From: Halomonas socia
GTDB lineage: Bacteria > Pseudomonadota > Gammaproteobacteria > Pseudomonadales > Halomonadaceae
Length of the DNA: 64,000 nucleotides
Assembly: GCF_010977575.1 (NCBI RefSeq)
Contig: NZ_CP048812.1
Location: 3,224,001-3,288,000 of the forward strand
Reading direction: 5' to 3'
Positions 17,421-26,362 of the stretch are shown here, piece after piece; position 1 is the stretch's first letter; every line of letters begins with the position of its first letter. A program made the translations under genes and the position numbers. The notes beneath the pieces were generated by a model. It was not told where the DNA came from and ran no database searches. It worked only from the letters and a program-made list of their open reading frames with translations.

Positions 17421-18335
17421 TCAGGGCTGGCTCAGGACTTGGTTGCGGCCCTGATGCTTGGCGCGATAGAGCCGGCGGTCGGCGCGTTCGATAAAGGCCT
17501 CGCGGGGCTCGCCCAGGCGGTACTCGGCGATGCCAATGCTGGCCGTGACGCGCCCCGCTCCAAAGCCGAAGTCGTGGTGGGCAATCGCCTCGCGCAGGCG
17601 CTCGGCAAGCGGTAGGCAGTGCGATAGGGGCGTCAGCGGCAGGATCACGGCGAACTCCTCGCCACCCAGCCGTGCTGGAATGTCCTCCTCGCGTAGCTGC
17701 TGCTCACAGAGTCTTGCCAGGTCCTCGAGCACCTGGTCGCCCTGCAGGTGTCCCCAGGTGTCGTTGATACCCTTGAAGTGGTCGAGGTCGATCAGCATCA
17801 GCGACAGCGGCGAGCCGTGGCGGCGTGCGGAGGAGATCTCCTCGTCCAGGCGGCACATCAACTTACGGCGATTGGCTAGGCCGGTGAGTTCGTCGGTATC
17901 GGAGAGTTCGCGCAGATGCGCCTCATGGGCGACCTGCTCGCTGACATCCATCATCAGGCCGTGCCATAGCGTGCCGTCACAGCGCCATTCGGGCTGGGCG
18001 CGCACTGAGATCCAGCGAATCTCGCCACACGGCTGATAGAGCCGAAACTGATTGGCCAACGGCGTCAGCGACTTGGCCGAGCGCTCGATGGCGGCCATCA
18101 GACGTGGAAAATCCTCGGCGTGAATACGTACGAATGCATAGCTGGCATCGTCGGCAAGCAGGCGGCGCTCACCTGCGCGGACCAGAGTGGCGTTACCGGC
18201 CAGATAGGGAAAGCGCAGCTGGCCGCTGGTGCTGCGAAAGAGTTGGAAGATCATGCCGGGGATACGTTCGGTCATGGCCTTGAGCTGCGCGAGACTCTCC
18301 ATGGCCTCGGGCAGCACGCTGTCATCGGCAGGCAT
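17421..18335 (-). CDS. PAS-GGDEF diguanylate cyclase
   Basis: This protein probably makes the second messenger cyclic di-GMP. Of 304 residues, the first 130 or so look like a PAS sensor (MTERIPGMIFQLFRSTSG through IRWISVRAQPEW). The GGDEF domain follows, with ARLGGEEFAVILPLTP as the active site and an inhibitory RxxD site (REED) five residues before it. The start at 18335 follows AGGAGG; a longer reading to 18437 has no such signal. No membrane segment is seen, so it is likely cytoplasmic. It runs tail to tail with the haemoglobin gene (9 bp gap). A link to haemoglobin-based gas sensing is possible but not shown. Confidence 0.88.
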   Translation of the reverse strand: MPADDSVLPEAMESLAQLKAMTERIPGMIFQLFRSTSGQLRFPYLAGNATLVRAGERRLLADDASYAFVRIHAEDFPRLMAAIERSAKSLTPLANQFRLYQPCGEIRWISVRAQPEWRCDGTLWHGLMMDVSEQVAHEAHLRELSDTDELTGLANRRKLMCRLDEEISSARRHGSPLSLMLIDLDHFKGINDTWGHLQGDQVLEDLARLCEQQLREEDIPARLGGEEFAVILPLTPLSHCLPLAERLREAIAHHDFGFGAGRVTASIGIAEYRLGEPREAFIERADRRLYRAKHQGRNQVLSQP

Positions 18336-18505
18336 GGGTGGCCTCCTGGCTAGGCGTTCCGCTGCGTTGGTGTTTCTTGTTGTTCGTCGGGTGCTGGGCA
18401 CCTCGTTATATAAGCAGGCAAATATACGCCTAAGCATGGGGAGGCGTCACCCTGCAAAGGATGTAAGCGATTGACTACAAGGTGTGACGCTTTGTCATGG
18501 CTCGG

Positions 18506-19657
18506 TTAGCGCGGGGCGTCGTAGCGCCCGGCACGCCCGCGCGAGAAGACCAGCTGCCAGAGCTGCAGGTCGCGGGCGCGGAAGGCGCCGGCACACACCG
18601 AGAGATAGTAGCGGAACATGCGCCTGATGCGCTCGCTGTAGGAGTCGGTGATCTGGTGCCAGTTGGCATCGATATTGGCCAACCAGGCCATCAGGGTGGG
18701 GTCGTAGTCGGCGCCAAAATTCTGCCAGTCCTCGAGCAGCAGGTGCCCTTCGGCGGCCTGTGCGATATGCATCGCCGAGGGCAGCACGCCGTTGGGGAAG
18801 ATGTACTTGTTGACCCAGGGGTCGGCGGTGATATCGGAATTGTTGGAACCGATGGTATGCAGCAGGAACAGGCCGTCGGCCTCGAGCAGGCGCTCCACCG
18901 TCCTGAAGTAGGTGGCATAGTTGCGGTGGCCGACATGCTCGAACATGCCGATCGAGACGATACGATCGAAGCGGCCGTCGAGGTCGCGGTAGTCCTGCAG
19001 CAGGATCTCCACTGGCAAGCCGTCACAGCGTTCGCGGGCCAGCGCTGCCTGCTCGCGGGAGATGGTAATGCCGGTGACCTCGGCGCGGTAGTGGTGGGCA
19101 GCGTATTCGGCAAAGCTACCCCAGCCGCAGCCGATGTCGAGCACCCGCATGCCGGGCTCTAGCTTGAGCTTGCGCGCCACCAGGTCGAGCTTGTCGAGCT
19201 GGGCCTGGTGTAGCGAGTCGGCGCGCTTCCAGTAGCCGCAGGAGTAGCACATGGTGGGGTCGAGCATGCGCTCGAACAGGTCATTGCCGAGGTCGTAGTG
19301 CGCTTCGCCGACGATATACGCTCGCGCCTTGCTCTGCAGATTGAAGAAGCCGGTCTGCAGGCGGTACATCAGCCGTTCGGAGGGCGTATGGGCGCGTTCG
19401 CCGAGCCCGTGCATCAGCAGCTGGCAGGCCATCTCGTCGATGCGCGGGCACTCCCACCAGCCGTCCATGTAGGCCTCGCCGAGCCCCAGGGTGCCCTGGT
19501 GGAGAACTCGCGGGAAGAGATCGGGATGGTGCACCTGAATGTCCCAGTCGGCGCTGCCGTTGAGGGTCACGCCGGAGCCCTCCAGCAACTGCTCGACGAC
19601 GCGACGGGCGCGGGTGTCGGGGAGCGGGACGGGGCCGATGCGGGGGTCGCTGGTCAT
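18506..19657 (-). CDS. cfa: Cyclopropane-fatty-acyl-phospholipid synthase
   Basis: Cfa transfers a methylene group from S-adenosylmethionine to unsaturated acyl chains of membrane phospholipids, a common stress response. The 383-residue protein has the SAM-binding motif VLDIGCGWGSFAEYAA and the preceding HYDLGNDLFERMLDPTMCYSCGYW, both family hallmarks. The catalytic-region segment SIGMFEHVGHRNYATYF is intact. The start at 19657 follows AGGAG and gives the same length as the E. coli protein; a longer reading adds 13 residues with poorer support. It stands alone between the GGDEF gene and fdhA. The 263-bp spacer beyond its start (19658-19920) shows nothing I can name. Confidence 0.95.
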   Translation of the reverse strand: MTSDPRIGPVPLPDTRARRVVEQLLEGSGVTLNGSADWDIQVHHPDLFPRVLHQGTLGLGEAYMDGWWECPRIDEMACQLLMHGLGERAHTPSERLMYRLQTGFFNLQSKARAYIVGEAHYDLGNDLFERMLDPTMCYSCGYWKRADSLHQAQLDKLDLVARKLKLEPGMRVLDIGCGWGSFAEYAAHHYRAEVTGITISREQAALARERCDGLPVEILLQDYRDLDGRFDRIVSIGMFEHVGHRNYATYFRTVERLLEADGLFLLHTIGSNNSDITADPWVNKYIFPNGVLPSAMHIAQAAEGHLLLEDWQNFGADYDPTLMAWLANIDANWHQITDSYSERIRRMFRYYLSVCAGAFRARDLQLWQLVFSRGRAGRYDAPR

Positions 19658-19920
19658 GGCAGTCTCCTGTTCCGTTAGCGTGGGCTCTCCGGGCATTGGC
19701 TAGAGTGACGGCAGGGCGTGCGGCGACATCTTGTTATGGTTGCGACGACGTGTGTTAGTGAGCATAGACGATCGACAACTGGCGTGGTAACTCCGCCGAC
19801 GGGCAGTGAATCTGGCGCATGTCTCTTTCAGGCATGCCGATGCCTCACCTGAGATGTTCGACGAGGCTGGCTCGACTAGGCTGTAGGCGCCAACAACACC
19901 ACAAGTGAAGGACGCCAGCC

Positions 19921-21113
19921 ATGAGTCAAGCCAATCGCGGGGTGGTCTACATGGGCCCCGGCAAGGTCGAGGTCCAGGCCATTCCCTTTCCCGAACTGGC
20001 GCTGGGCAAGCGCAAGTGCGAGCACGGGGTGATCCTCAAGGTAATCACCACCAATATCTGCGGCAGTGACCAGCATATGGTGCGCGGCCGCACCACCGCA
20101 CCACAGGGACTGGTGCTGGGCCATGAGATCACCGGCGAGGTGATCGAGTGTGGCCGTGACGTGGAGTTCGTCGCGGTCGGCGATATCGTCTCGGTGCCGT
20201 TCAATATTGCCTGCGGCCGTTGCCGCAACTGCAAGGAGGGCAAGACCGGCATCTGTCTCAACGTCAATCCGGCGCGCCCCGGGGCGGCCTATGGCTACGT
20301 CGACATGGGCGGCTGGGTCGGCGGCCAGACCGAGTACGTGATGGTGCCCTACGCCGACTTCAATCTGCTCAAGTTCCCCGATCGCGAACTTGCCATGGAC
20401 AAGATCGGCGACCTGACGCTGCTTTCTGATATCTTCCCCACCGGTTTCCACGGCTGCGTTACCGCCGGGGTAGGGCCGGGCAGCACCGTCTATATTGCCG
20501 GTGCCGGCCCGGTAGGCCTGGCCGCGGCGGTCTCGGCGCAGCTGTTGGGGCGGCCTGCGTGGTGGTCGGTGATATGAACCCTGAGCGTCTCACCCAGGCC
20601 GAAAGCTTCGGCTGTGAGACCCTCGACCTGCGCCAGGATACGCCGATGGCGGACATGCTCGAACCGATCCTCGGTGATCGCGAGGTCGACTGCGCGGTGG
20701 ATGCGGTGGGCTTCGAGGCGCGCTGCCACGGTCACGACCACTCCCACGAGCAGCCCGCTGCGGTACTCAACGCCTGCATGGACATCACCCGTGCCGGCGG
20801 CCAGATCGGCATTCCCGGGCTCTACGTCACCGAGGACCCCGGGGCCGAGAGCGCCGATGCGCAGCACGGCAACTTGTCGATGCGCCTCGGCCTGGGCTGG
20901 GCCAAGTCGCACTCCTTCCACACCGGCCAGTGCCCGGTGATGAAGTACCACCGTCAGTTGATGCAGGCGATCCTGTTCGAGCGGGTGCATATCGCCCGGG
21001 CGGTCAACGTTCAGGTGATATCGCTGGACGAGGCGCCGCGCGGCTATGCCGACTTCGATGGCGGCGTGGCGAAGAAATTCGTCATTGATCCCCACGGCAG
21101 CGTAGCCGCCTGA
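19921..21113 (+). pseudogene. fdhA: Glutathione-independent formaldehyde dehydrogenase, frameshifted
   Basis: The two halves together encode a zinc-dependent alcohol dehydrogenase family member like Pseudomonas putida formaldehyde dehydrogenase. The first frame runs from the ATG at 19921 (after GAAGGA) through TTNICGSDQHMVRGRTTA, the zinc-binding GHEITGEV, the structural-zinc Cys cluster CGRCRNCKEGKTGIC, and AGAGPVGLAAA of the Rossmann fold. Near GGGG at 20547-20550 the frame breaks. The correct protein resumes one frame over as CVVVGDMNPERL and ends at 21113. Restoring one base gives 397 residues, the normal length. No other damage is visible, so either a sequencing error or a very recent mutation is likely. 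Confidence 0.88.
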
Positions 21114-21118
21114 GCGCG

Positions 21119-22066
21119 TCAGCCGCCGGGCATGGCGTCCGGGGGCACCAGCCAGGCATCGCTGAGCGATAGCAGGTGGGTGGTCAGGGCATCCAGTACC
21201 TGGCCGCCCTGTCGCCAGTGGTGCCAGTAGAGCGGCACGTCCACCGCCTGCCGAGGCGACAGGTCGACCAGGCGGCCATCGGCGAGGTGGCCGCTGGGGT
21301 CGATCTCCTCGAGCCGCCCGGCATCGAGTGCGCGTGCCGCCTGGCGCTCCGGCACCATGCCCCAGCCGAGCCCCGCCAGGGCCAGGCCGACGAAGCCCTG
21401 CGACGATGGGCAGAGGTGGTAGGGAAACGGCGGCTCGACGCCGTACATCGCCAGGAAGCGATGCTGGAGGCGATCATCGGGCCCAAATATCAGCGCCGGG
21501 GCCCGCTTCAGGGCGCTCGGCGTCACCCCATGGGGAAAGTAGCGGGCGATAAAGGCCGGGCTTGCCAGCGCCCGATAGCGCATGCCGCCCAGCGCGTGGC
21601 TGCGTGCCCCCTGCACCGGGCGCGGTGAGTCGCAGAGACACCCGGCGACCTCGCCGTCGCGCATACGCTTGAGCGCGACCTCCTGATCTTCCACCACCAG
21701 TTCGAACAGCACGCGATGCCGGTCGCTGAAGCGGCCCACGGCCTCCGGCCACCAGGTCGCCAGGCTATCGGCGTTGATGGCCAGTCGCAGCCGCGGCTCA
21801 TCGCCGCTGCCCAGAGCAGGGACCTCATCGAGCAGGTCGTGTTCGAGCAGCCGCACCTGTTGAACATGGTTGAGCAGGCGCTGGCCGAGTGGCGTCGGCG
21901 CCAGTCGCGGGCTGCGCATCAATACCGGCTGGCCGAGTCGGGTCTCGAGCAGCTTGATACGCTGGGATACCGCCGACTGGGTAAGGCCGAGCTGACGGGC
22001 GCCGCGCTCGAAACCGGCCTGGTCGACCACCGCGGCCAGCGCGGCGAGCAGCTTATAGTCGAGCAT
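21119..22066 (-). CDS. argP: LysR-family regulator ArgP
   Basis: ArgP (IciA) senses arginine and lysine and activates the exporter gene argO. The 315-residue protein starts MLDYKLLAALAAVVDQAGFE and has the LysR helix-turn-helix ARQLGLTQSAVSQRIKLLE. Both are very close to the E. coli ArgP N-terminus. The effector-binding domain fills the rest. It diverges from the LysE/ArgO-type gene across an AT-rich spacer, the classic argP-argO layout. It runs tail to tail with fdhA (5 bp). The context makes ArgP much more likely than another LysR type. Confidence 0.9.
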   Translation of the reverse strand: MLDYKLLAALAAVVDQAGFERGARQLGLTQSAVSQRIKLLETRLGQPVLMRSPRLAPTPLGQRLLNHVQQVRLLEHDLLDEVPALGSGDEPRLRLAINADSLATWWPEAVGRFSDRHRVLFELVVEDQEVALKRMRDGEVAGCLCDSPRPVQGARSHALGGMRYRALASPAFIARYFPHGVTPSALKRAPALIFGPDDRLQHRFLAMYGVEPPFPYHLCPSSQGFVGLALAGLGWGMVPERQAARALDAGRLEEIDPSGHLADGRLVDLSPRQAVDVPLYWHHWRQGGQVLDALTTHLLSLSDAWLVPPDAMPGG

Positions 22067-22080
22067 CGTGGCGGCCTCGC

Positions 22081-22140
22081 TTGATTATCATATTCTCTAA
22101 TCACTCAGTTGTTTTAGTAATTTCATTAATTAAAGCGCAC
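22081..22140. promoter_or_regulatory. AT-rich argP-argO regulatory spacer
   Basis: The 128-bp divergent spacer holds a strongly AT-rich block in otherwise GC-rich DNA (for example TTTCATTAATTAAAG). ArgP and other LysR regulators bind extended AT-rich sites in such spacers. I could not pick out one clear -35/-10 pair. Confidence 0.45.
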
Positions 22141-22194
22141 AGCGTAGCCTGCCCGGCACGATCTTCCAATCGATGCTGCCAAGAGGAGTTGCGC

Positions 22195-22803
22195 GTGCTG
22201 ATTTCCCTCACCCATGGACTACTGATCTGCGCCGGCCTGATCGTCGCCATCGGCGCCCAGAATGCCTTCGTGTTACAGCAAGGGTTGCGCCGCGAGCACG
22301 CCTGGCTGGTGGCCGGGGTGTGTGCAGTGTGTGACTGGCTATTGATTGGCCTGGGGGTGCTGGGGCTGGGGGCATTGATTGCCCAGCAGGCGCTGCTGAT
22401 GGAGGTGGCGCGCTGGGCGGGAGCGGCGTTTCTTGCCTGGCAGGCGTGGTTGGCACTGCGCCGCGCGATGCTGAGCAATGTGCTGGTGGCTGGCACTGGC
22501 TCCCAGGGTTCCTGGCGTGCTGCGCTGGCGGCGACCCTGGCGGTGACGCTGCTCAACCCACAGGTCTATCTGGAGACCCTGGTACTGCTGGGCGCCATCG
22601 GTGCGGTGCAGCCGAGTCCGCTGGGATTCTTCATCGGCGCCGCCCTGGCCTCGTTCGGCTGGTTCTTCGGGCTGGTGGCTGCCGCCGGCTGGCTGGCACC
22701 GCGCCTTGCCAGCCCCCGCGTATGGCAGATCATCGACGCGCTGATCGCCATGATCCTGGCATGGGTCGCATGGCGCCTCGCCAGCGGCGCCATGCTGCCA
22801 TGA
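22195..22803 (+). CDS. argO: LysE/ArgO-family amino acid exporter
   Basis: This 202-residue inner-membrane protein exports basic amino acids such as arginine. It begins LISLTHGLLICAGLIVAIGAQNAFVLQQGL, containing the family motif GAQNAFVL. The pore-region NPQVYLETLVLLGAIG near residue 125 is also typical. Six hydrophobic segments can be counted. The start is a GTG at 22195, six bases after AAGAGGAG; an upstream reading to 22081 lacks a signal. ArgP next door is its expected activator. A second, more distant LysE-type gene occurs at 61465. Confidence 0.92.
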   Translation: MLISLTHGLLICAGLIVAIGAQNAFVLQQGLRREHAWLVAGVCAVCDWLLIGLGVLGLGALIAQQALLMEVARWAGAAFLAWQAWLALRRAMLSNVLVAGTGSQGSWRAALAATLAVTLLNPQVYLETLVLLGAIGAVQPSPLGFFIGAALASFGWFFGLVAAAGWLAPRLASPRVWQIIDALIAMILAWVAWRLASGAMLP

Positions 22804-22805
22804 GG

Positions 22806-22823
22806 TGTAAGGTTTTCGTTACG
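22806..22823 (+). promoter_or_regulatory. Candidate PhhR box 1 upstream of hpd
   Basis: The site TGTAA-N8-TTACG matches the TyrR box layout at 9 of 10 conserved positions, the best in this window. It lies 202 bp ahead of the hpd ATG, just past the argO stop. It shares GTTTTCGTTACGG exactly with the box ahead of the SLC6 transporter. Confidence 0.7.
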
Positions 22824-22877
22824 GGGTGTCAGAGGTTTCGACCGCCGCGTTGGCGCACCATCACGGCTACTAGTGGC

Positions 22878-22895
22878 TGGCAAGTAATCGTTACA
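22878..22895 (+). promoter_or_regulatory. Candidate PhhR box 2 upstream of hpd
   Basis: The site TGGCA-N8-TTACA has one perfect half (TTACA) and one weaker half. It lies 72 bp after box 1, on nearly the same helix face (about seven turns), 130 bp ahead of hpd. Confidence 0.6.
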
Positions 22896-23025
22896 GTAGC
22901 GGCTGCTGCGCCACGAAAACATCCTGCCAGGGGCATGAAATAGCACTGCTCGCGGCGCGGCCGGGGCTCTAGGCTGGGGGCACGATATTCGTCACGACCC
23001 ACAACAACACCCTGAGGAGGTCTCC

Positions 23026-24126
23026 ATGAACGCACCGGCACAGGTTGCTTCACAGCAGAGCGCGCAAAATCCGATCGGCACCAACGGCTTCGAGTTCGTC
23101 GAATACACCGCTCCCAGCGCCGAGGGCCTCGAGGCGCTGCGCGCGCTATTCATCCGGATGGGCTTCACCGAGACCCGCAAGCACCGCTCCAAGCAGGTCT
23201 CGCTGTTCCAGCAGGAGGGCGTCAACTTCGTGCTCAACGCCGAGCCGAACAGTCACGCCGCCGAGTTTGGCAAGATCCACGGCCCCAGCGCCTGCGCCAT
23301 GGCCTGGAAGGTGGCCGACGCCAAGCAGGCCTTCGAGCATGCCGTAGCCAACGGCGCCGAGCCGGTGGAGAATCCGGTCGGCCCCGGCGAGGTCGGCATT
23401 CCGGCGGTACGCGGTATCGGCGGCTCGCTGCTCTACTTCGTCGATAGCAAGGTCGACGGCCAGGGCCGCACCATCTACGACATCGACTTCGAGAAGATTC
23501 CCGGCCGCAGCGCCAATGATCGCAGCGTGGGCCTGCAGGTGCTCGACCACCTGACCCACAACGTCGACCGCGGCCAGATGGATAAGTGGGCCGATTTCTA
23601 TACCGACATCGCCAACTTCCGCGAGAACCGCTATTTCGACATCAAGGGCAAAAAGACCGGGCTGCTGTCGCGGGCGATGACCGCGCCGTGCGGCAAGATG
23701 CACATCCCGATCAACGAGTCCGCCGACGACAACTCGCAGATCGCCGAATTCCTGCGCGAGTACAACGGCGAAGGCATCCAGCACCTGGCCATGGCCACCG
23801 ACGACATCTATGCCACGGTGCGCGCCCTGCGTGCCAACGGCGTGACCTTCCTCTCCACCCCGGACACCTACTACGAGAAGGTCGATGCGCGGGTGCCCAA
23901 CCATGAGGAGAGCGTCGACGAGCTGCGCGAGCTGAGCCTGCTGGTCGACGGTGCCGAAGGCGAGGGCGTGTTGCTGCAGATCTTCACCGAGACGGTTATC
24001 GGCCCGATCTTCTTCGAGATCATTCAGCGTAAAGGCAACGACGGCTTCGGCGAGGGCAACTTCAAGGCGCTGTTCGAATCCATCGAAGAAGACCAGATCC
24101 GCCGCGGCGTGCTCAAGGACGACTGA
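23026..24126 (+). CDS. hpd: 4-Hydroxyphenylpyruvate dioxygenase
   Basis: Hpd converts 4-hydroxyphenylpyruvate to homogentisate, using Fe(II) and O2. The 366-residue protein has two vicinal-oxygen-chelate domains. The first opens with NGFEFVEYTAPSAEGL. The iron ligands appear as His in VLDHLTHNV, His in EGIQHLAMATDDIY and Glu in LLQIFTETVIGPIFFEIIQR. The start follows GAGGAGG. It is transcribed alone, converges on the hmgA operon, and ends in a strong terminator. Two PhhR-like boxes lie upstream. With phhC and hmgA it completes the homogentisate route. Confidence 0.96.
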   Translation: MNAPAQVASQQSAQNPIGTNGFEFVEYTAPSAEGLEALRALFIRMGFTETRKHRSKQVSLFQQEGVNFVLNAEPNSHAAEFGKIHGPSACAMAWKVADAKQAFEHAVANGAEPVENPVGPGEVGIPAVRGIGGSLLYFVDSKVDGQGRTIYDIDFEKIPGRSANDRSVGLQVLDHLTHNVDRGQMDKWADFYTDIANFRENRYFDIKGKKTGLLSRAMTAPCGKMHIPINESADDNSQIAEFLREYNGEGIQHLAMATDDIYATVRALRANGVTFLSTPDTYYEKVDARVPNHEESVDELRELSLLVDGAEGEGVLLQIFTETVIGPIFFEIIQRKGNDGFGEGNFKALFESIEEDQIRRGVLKDD

Positions 24127-24155
24127 GTCCTTCGACATACCGTTCCTGACGCTTA

Positions 24156-24182
24156 CCCCGCGGCCCATGCCGCGGGGTTTTT
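24156..24182 (+). terminator. Rho-independent terminator of hpd
   Basis: A perfect 9-bp stem, CCCCGCGGC with GCCGCGGGG around CCAT, is followed by five T. It lies 30 bp after the hpd stop and just short of the end of the convergent Rieske gene. Confidence 0.85.
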
Positions 24183-24188
24183 GCATGG

Positions 24189-24563
24189 TTACCCGCCAAT
24201 CACCAGCCAGCCATCTGCATCTACCGCCAGCGGCACCGGATCCAAGGCGCAGCCCTCGCCGAGGCCGCCGCTGCCTTTGCCGCTGCGGGCCAAGAAACTG
24301 GCGTCGTGGTTGGTGCAGCGCAGGGTCTGGCCGTCCTGGCTGAGGATACGGCTGCCGCGCTGGTCCAGTGGCAGGTACTGATGGGGGCAGGCATTGACGT
24401 AGGCGCGGGGGCCGTCGGCGAGCCCGACCAGCAGCAGTGGGAAGCGGCCGTTTTCGCCGTCGAGCGTCAGGCTGCGGGTGGTGACGGCGGCCAGCTCGGC
24501 GGCGGGTAGCAGGCGCGTGCCGCTGGCGGGGGCCGAGCGGTAGGCTTTCCAGGCGTCGTGCAT
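24189..24563 (-). CDS. Small Rieske [2Fe-2S] protein of the homogentisate operon
   Basis: This is a single-domain Rieske protein of 124 residues. The two ligand motifs are visible as CPHQYLPLD (Cys-X-His) and CTNHDASF (Cys-X2-His), spaced as in ferredoxin-type Rieske domains. No membrane anchor or oxygenase domain is present. The start at 24563 follows AAGGAAC; a reading to 24602 is possible. It is the last gene after hmgA, fahA and maiA. It may be a ferredoxin serving an oxygenase such as Hpd or HmgA, or a redox chaperone, but neither role is established by the sequence. Confidence 0.85.
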   Translation of the reverse strand: MHDAWKAYRSAPASGTRLLPAAELAAVTTRSLTLDGENGRFPLLLVGLADGPRAYVNACPHQYLPLDQRGSRILSQDGQTLRCTNHDASFLARSGKGSGGLGEGCALDPVPLAVDADGWLVIGG

Positions 24564-24632
24564 GAAGGGTTCCTTGAACGCGCGGCGCCGTGCGTGTTGC
24601 ACGGCGCCGCATTGTGATGCTGGTGGGGTTAA

Positions 24633-25277
24633 TTAGCGTGCGTCGGGCTGCGCCGCCGGCGCGGCCTGGGCAAAGGCAGGCAGCGCACGGCAGTTGGCGG
24701 CGATATGCTGGATGCGCGGGTAGCCGCCGAGGTCGCAGTCGAAGCGTTCGGCATTGAACACCTGCGGCACCAGGCAGATATCGGCCAGGGTCGGGGAGTC
24801 GCCGTGGCAGAAGTCGCCGCTGCCTGCCTCGCGAGAGAACTGGGCCTCCAGTGCGGTAAAGCCCTCGGCGATCCAATGGCGGTACCAGGCCAGCTTGGGG
24901 CCTTCATCGGCGCCGAGCTCATCCACCAGGTACTTGAGCACGCGCAGGTTGTTGAGCGGGTGCATCTCGCAGGCGATCAGCTGCGCCAGGGCGCGGACCC
25001 GCGCTCGGCCGACGGGATCCGCCGGCAGCAGCGGCGGGGTGGGGTGGCACTCGTCGAGGTACTCGCAGATCGCCAGCGACTGGGTCAGCCGGACCCCGTC
25101 ATTGGTCTCCAGGCTGGGCACCAGCCCTTGGGGTTGACGGGCGAGGTGCGCTGCGCCGCGCTGTTCACCGGCCACCAGGTCAACGGAGACCTGGTCGTAG
25201 GCCAGGTCCTTGAGGTTGAGGACGATGCGCACCCGGTACGCTGCCGAGGAGCGGTAGTAGCCGTATAGCGTGGTCAT
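24633..25277 (-). CDS. maiA: Maleylacetoacetate isomerase
   Basis: MaiA, a zeta-class glutathione transferase, isomerises maleylacetoacetate to fumarylacetoacetate. The 214-residue protein opens LYGYYRSSAAYRVRIVLNLK, containing the SSAAYRVRI zeta-class signature with its catalytic Ser pair. It continues with the glutathione-site segment LTQSLAICEYLDE. The C-terminal helical domain includes SPTLADICLVPQVFNAERF. It sits 16 bp after fahA in the hmgA operon. The length is normal. Confidence 0.94.
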   Translation of the reverse strand: MTTLYGYYRSSAAYRVRIVLNLKDLAYDQVSVDLVAGEQRGAAHLARQPQGLVPSLETNDGVRLTQSLAICEYLDECHPTPPLLPADPVGRARVRALAQLIACEMHPLNNLRVLKYLVDELGADEGPKLAWYRHWIAEGFTALEAQFSREAGSGDFCHGDSPTLADICLVPQVFNAERFDCDLGGYPRIQHIAANCRALPAFAQAAPAAQPDAR

Positions 25278-25293
25278 GGATGGCTCCTCGCGC

Positions 25294-26334
25294 CTATTGG
25301 CCGCTGTTGGGCTGATACTTCACCACCTGCTGGTCGATGGCGCCGAAGATGCTCTGGCCCTGGCGGTCGAACATCTCGATGCGCACCCGGTCGCCGAAGC
25401 GCATGAAGGGCGTCTTGACCTCGTCATGCAGCACCTTCTCGACCATGCGCACTTCGGCCAGGCAGCTATACCCCACGCCGCCCTCACTGATCGGCTTGCC
25501 CGGGCCGCCGTCGGCATCCGGGTTGGACACGGTGCCGGAGCCGACGATGGCGCCGGCGCCGAGGTGGCGGGTTCTGGCGGCGTGAGCCACCAGCTCGGGG
25601 AAGCCGAAGATCATGTCCGGCCCGGCCTCGGGCTCGCCGAACTTCTCGCCGTTGAGGTGCACGATCAGGGGCAGGTGCACGCGGCCGTCCTGCCAGGCGT
25701 CGCCCAGCTCGTCGGGGGTCACGCACACCGGCGAGAAGCTCGAGGCCGGCTTGGCCTGGAAGAAGCCGAAGCCCTTGGCCAGCTCGCCGGGGATCAGCCC
25801 GCGCAGGCTGACGTCGTTGACCAGCATGACCAGCTTGATGTGGCCGGCGGCCTGCTGCGGCGTCACCGCCATGGGCACGTCGTCGGTGATCACCGCGATC
25901 TCGCCCTCGAAGTCGATGCCGTGCTCCTCGCTGAGCGCTTCGATGTCCTCATGCGGGGCGAGGAAGGCGTCGCCACCGCCCTGGTACATCAGCGGGTCGC
26001 TCCACAAGCTCTCGGGGAGTTCGGCGCCGCGCGCCTGGCGTACCAGCTTGACGTGGTTGAGATAGGCCGAGCCATCGGCCCAGTGATAGCTGCGCGGTAG
26101 CGGTGAGTGCAGCTCGCGTGTGTCGAGGTCGAAGGTGCCCATGGCGCTGCCGGCGTTGAGCTCGGCGTAGCGCTGCTCGAGCCGTGGGCTGACGGCGTCC
26201 CAGTGCTCCAGGGCCTGCTGCAGGGTATCAGCAATATCGCTGGCACTGACGGCCTGGCGCAGGTCGCGGGAGACGATCACCAGTTCGCCGTCGCGGCGCT
26301 GCTGTGGGTCGAGTTTGAGGGTGGCGAGTTTCAT
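25294..26334 (-). CDS. fahA: Fumarylacetoacetate hydrolase
   Basis: This enzyme splits fumarylacetoacetate into fumarate and acetoacetate, the last step of tyrosine breakdown. The 346-residue protein is the shorter bacterial form of the FAH family. Visible metal-site features are DFEGEIAVITDDVP and the Lys-rich ELAKGFGFFQAKPASSF. The conserved GAGAIVGSGTVSNPDADG is also present. The start at 26334 (MKLATLKLDPQQ) is 28 bp after the hmgA stop; a longer reading into hmgA is not supported. It lies between hmgA and maiA in one operon. Confidence 0.93.
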   Translation of the reverse strand: MKLATLKLDPQQRRDGELVIVSRDLRQAVSASDIADTLQQALEHWDAVSPRLEQRYAELNAGSAMGTFDLDTRELHSPLPRSYHWADGSAYLNHVKLVRQARGAELPESLWSDPLMYQGGGDAFLAPHEDIEALSEEHGIDFEGEIAVITDDVPMAVTPQQAAGHIKLVMLVNDVSLRGLIPGELAKGFGFFQAKPASSFSPVCVTPDELGDAWQDGRVHLPLIVHLNGEKFGEPEAGPDMIFGFPELVAHAARTRHLGAGAIVGSGTVSNPDADGGPGKPISEGGVGYSCLAEVRMVEKVLHDEVKTPFMRFGDRVRIEMFDRQGQSIFGAIDQQVVKYQPNSGQ

Positions 26335-26362
26335 CGTGTTGAAATCCTTGTCGTCAGGGGGA

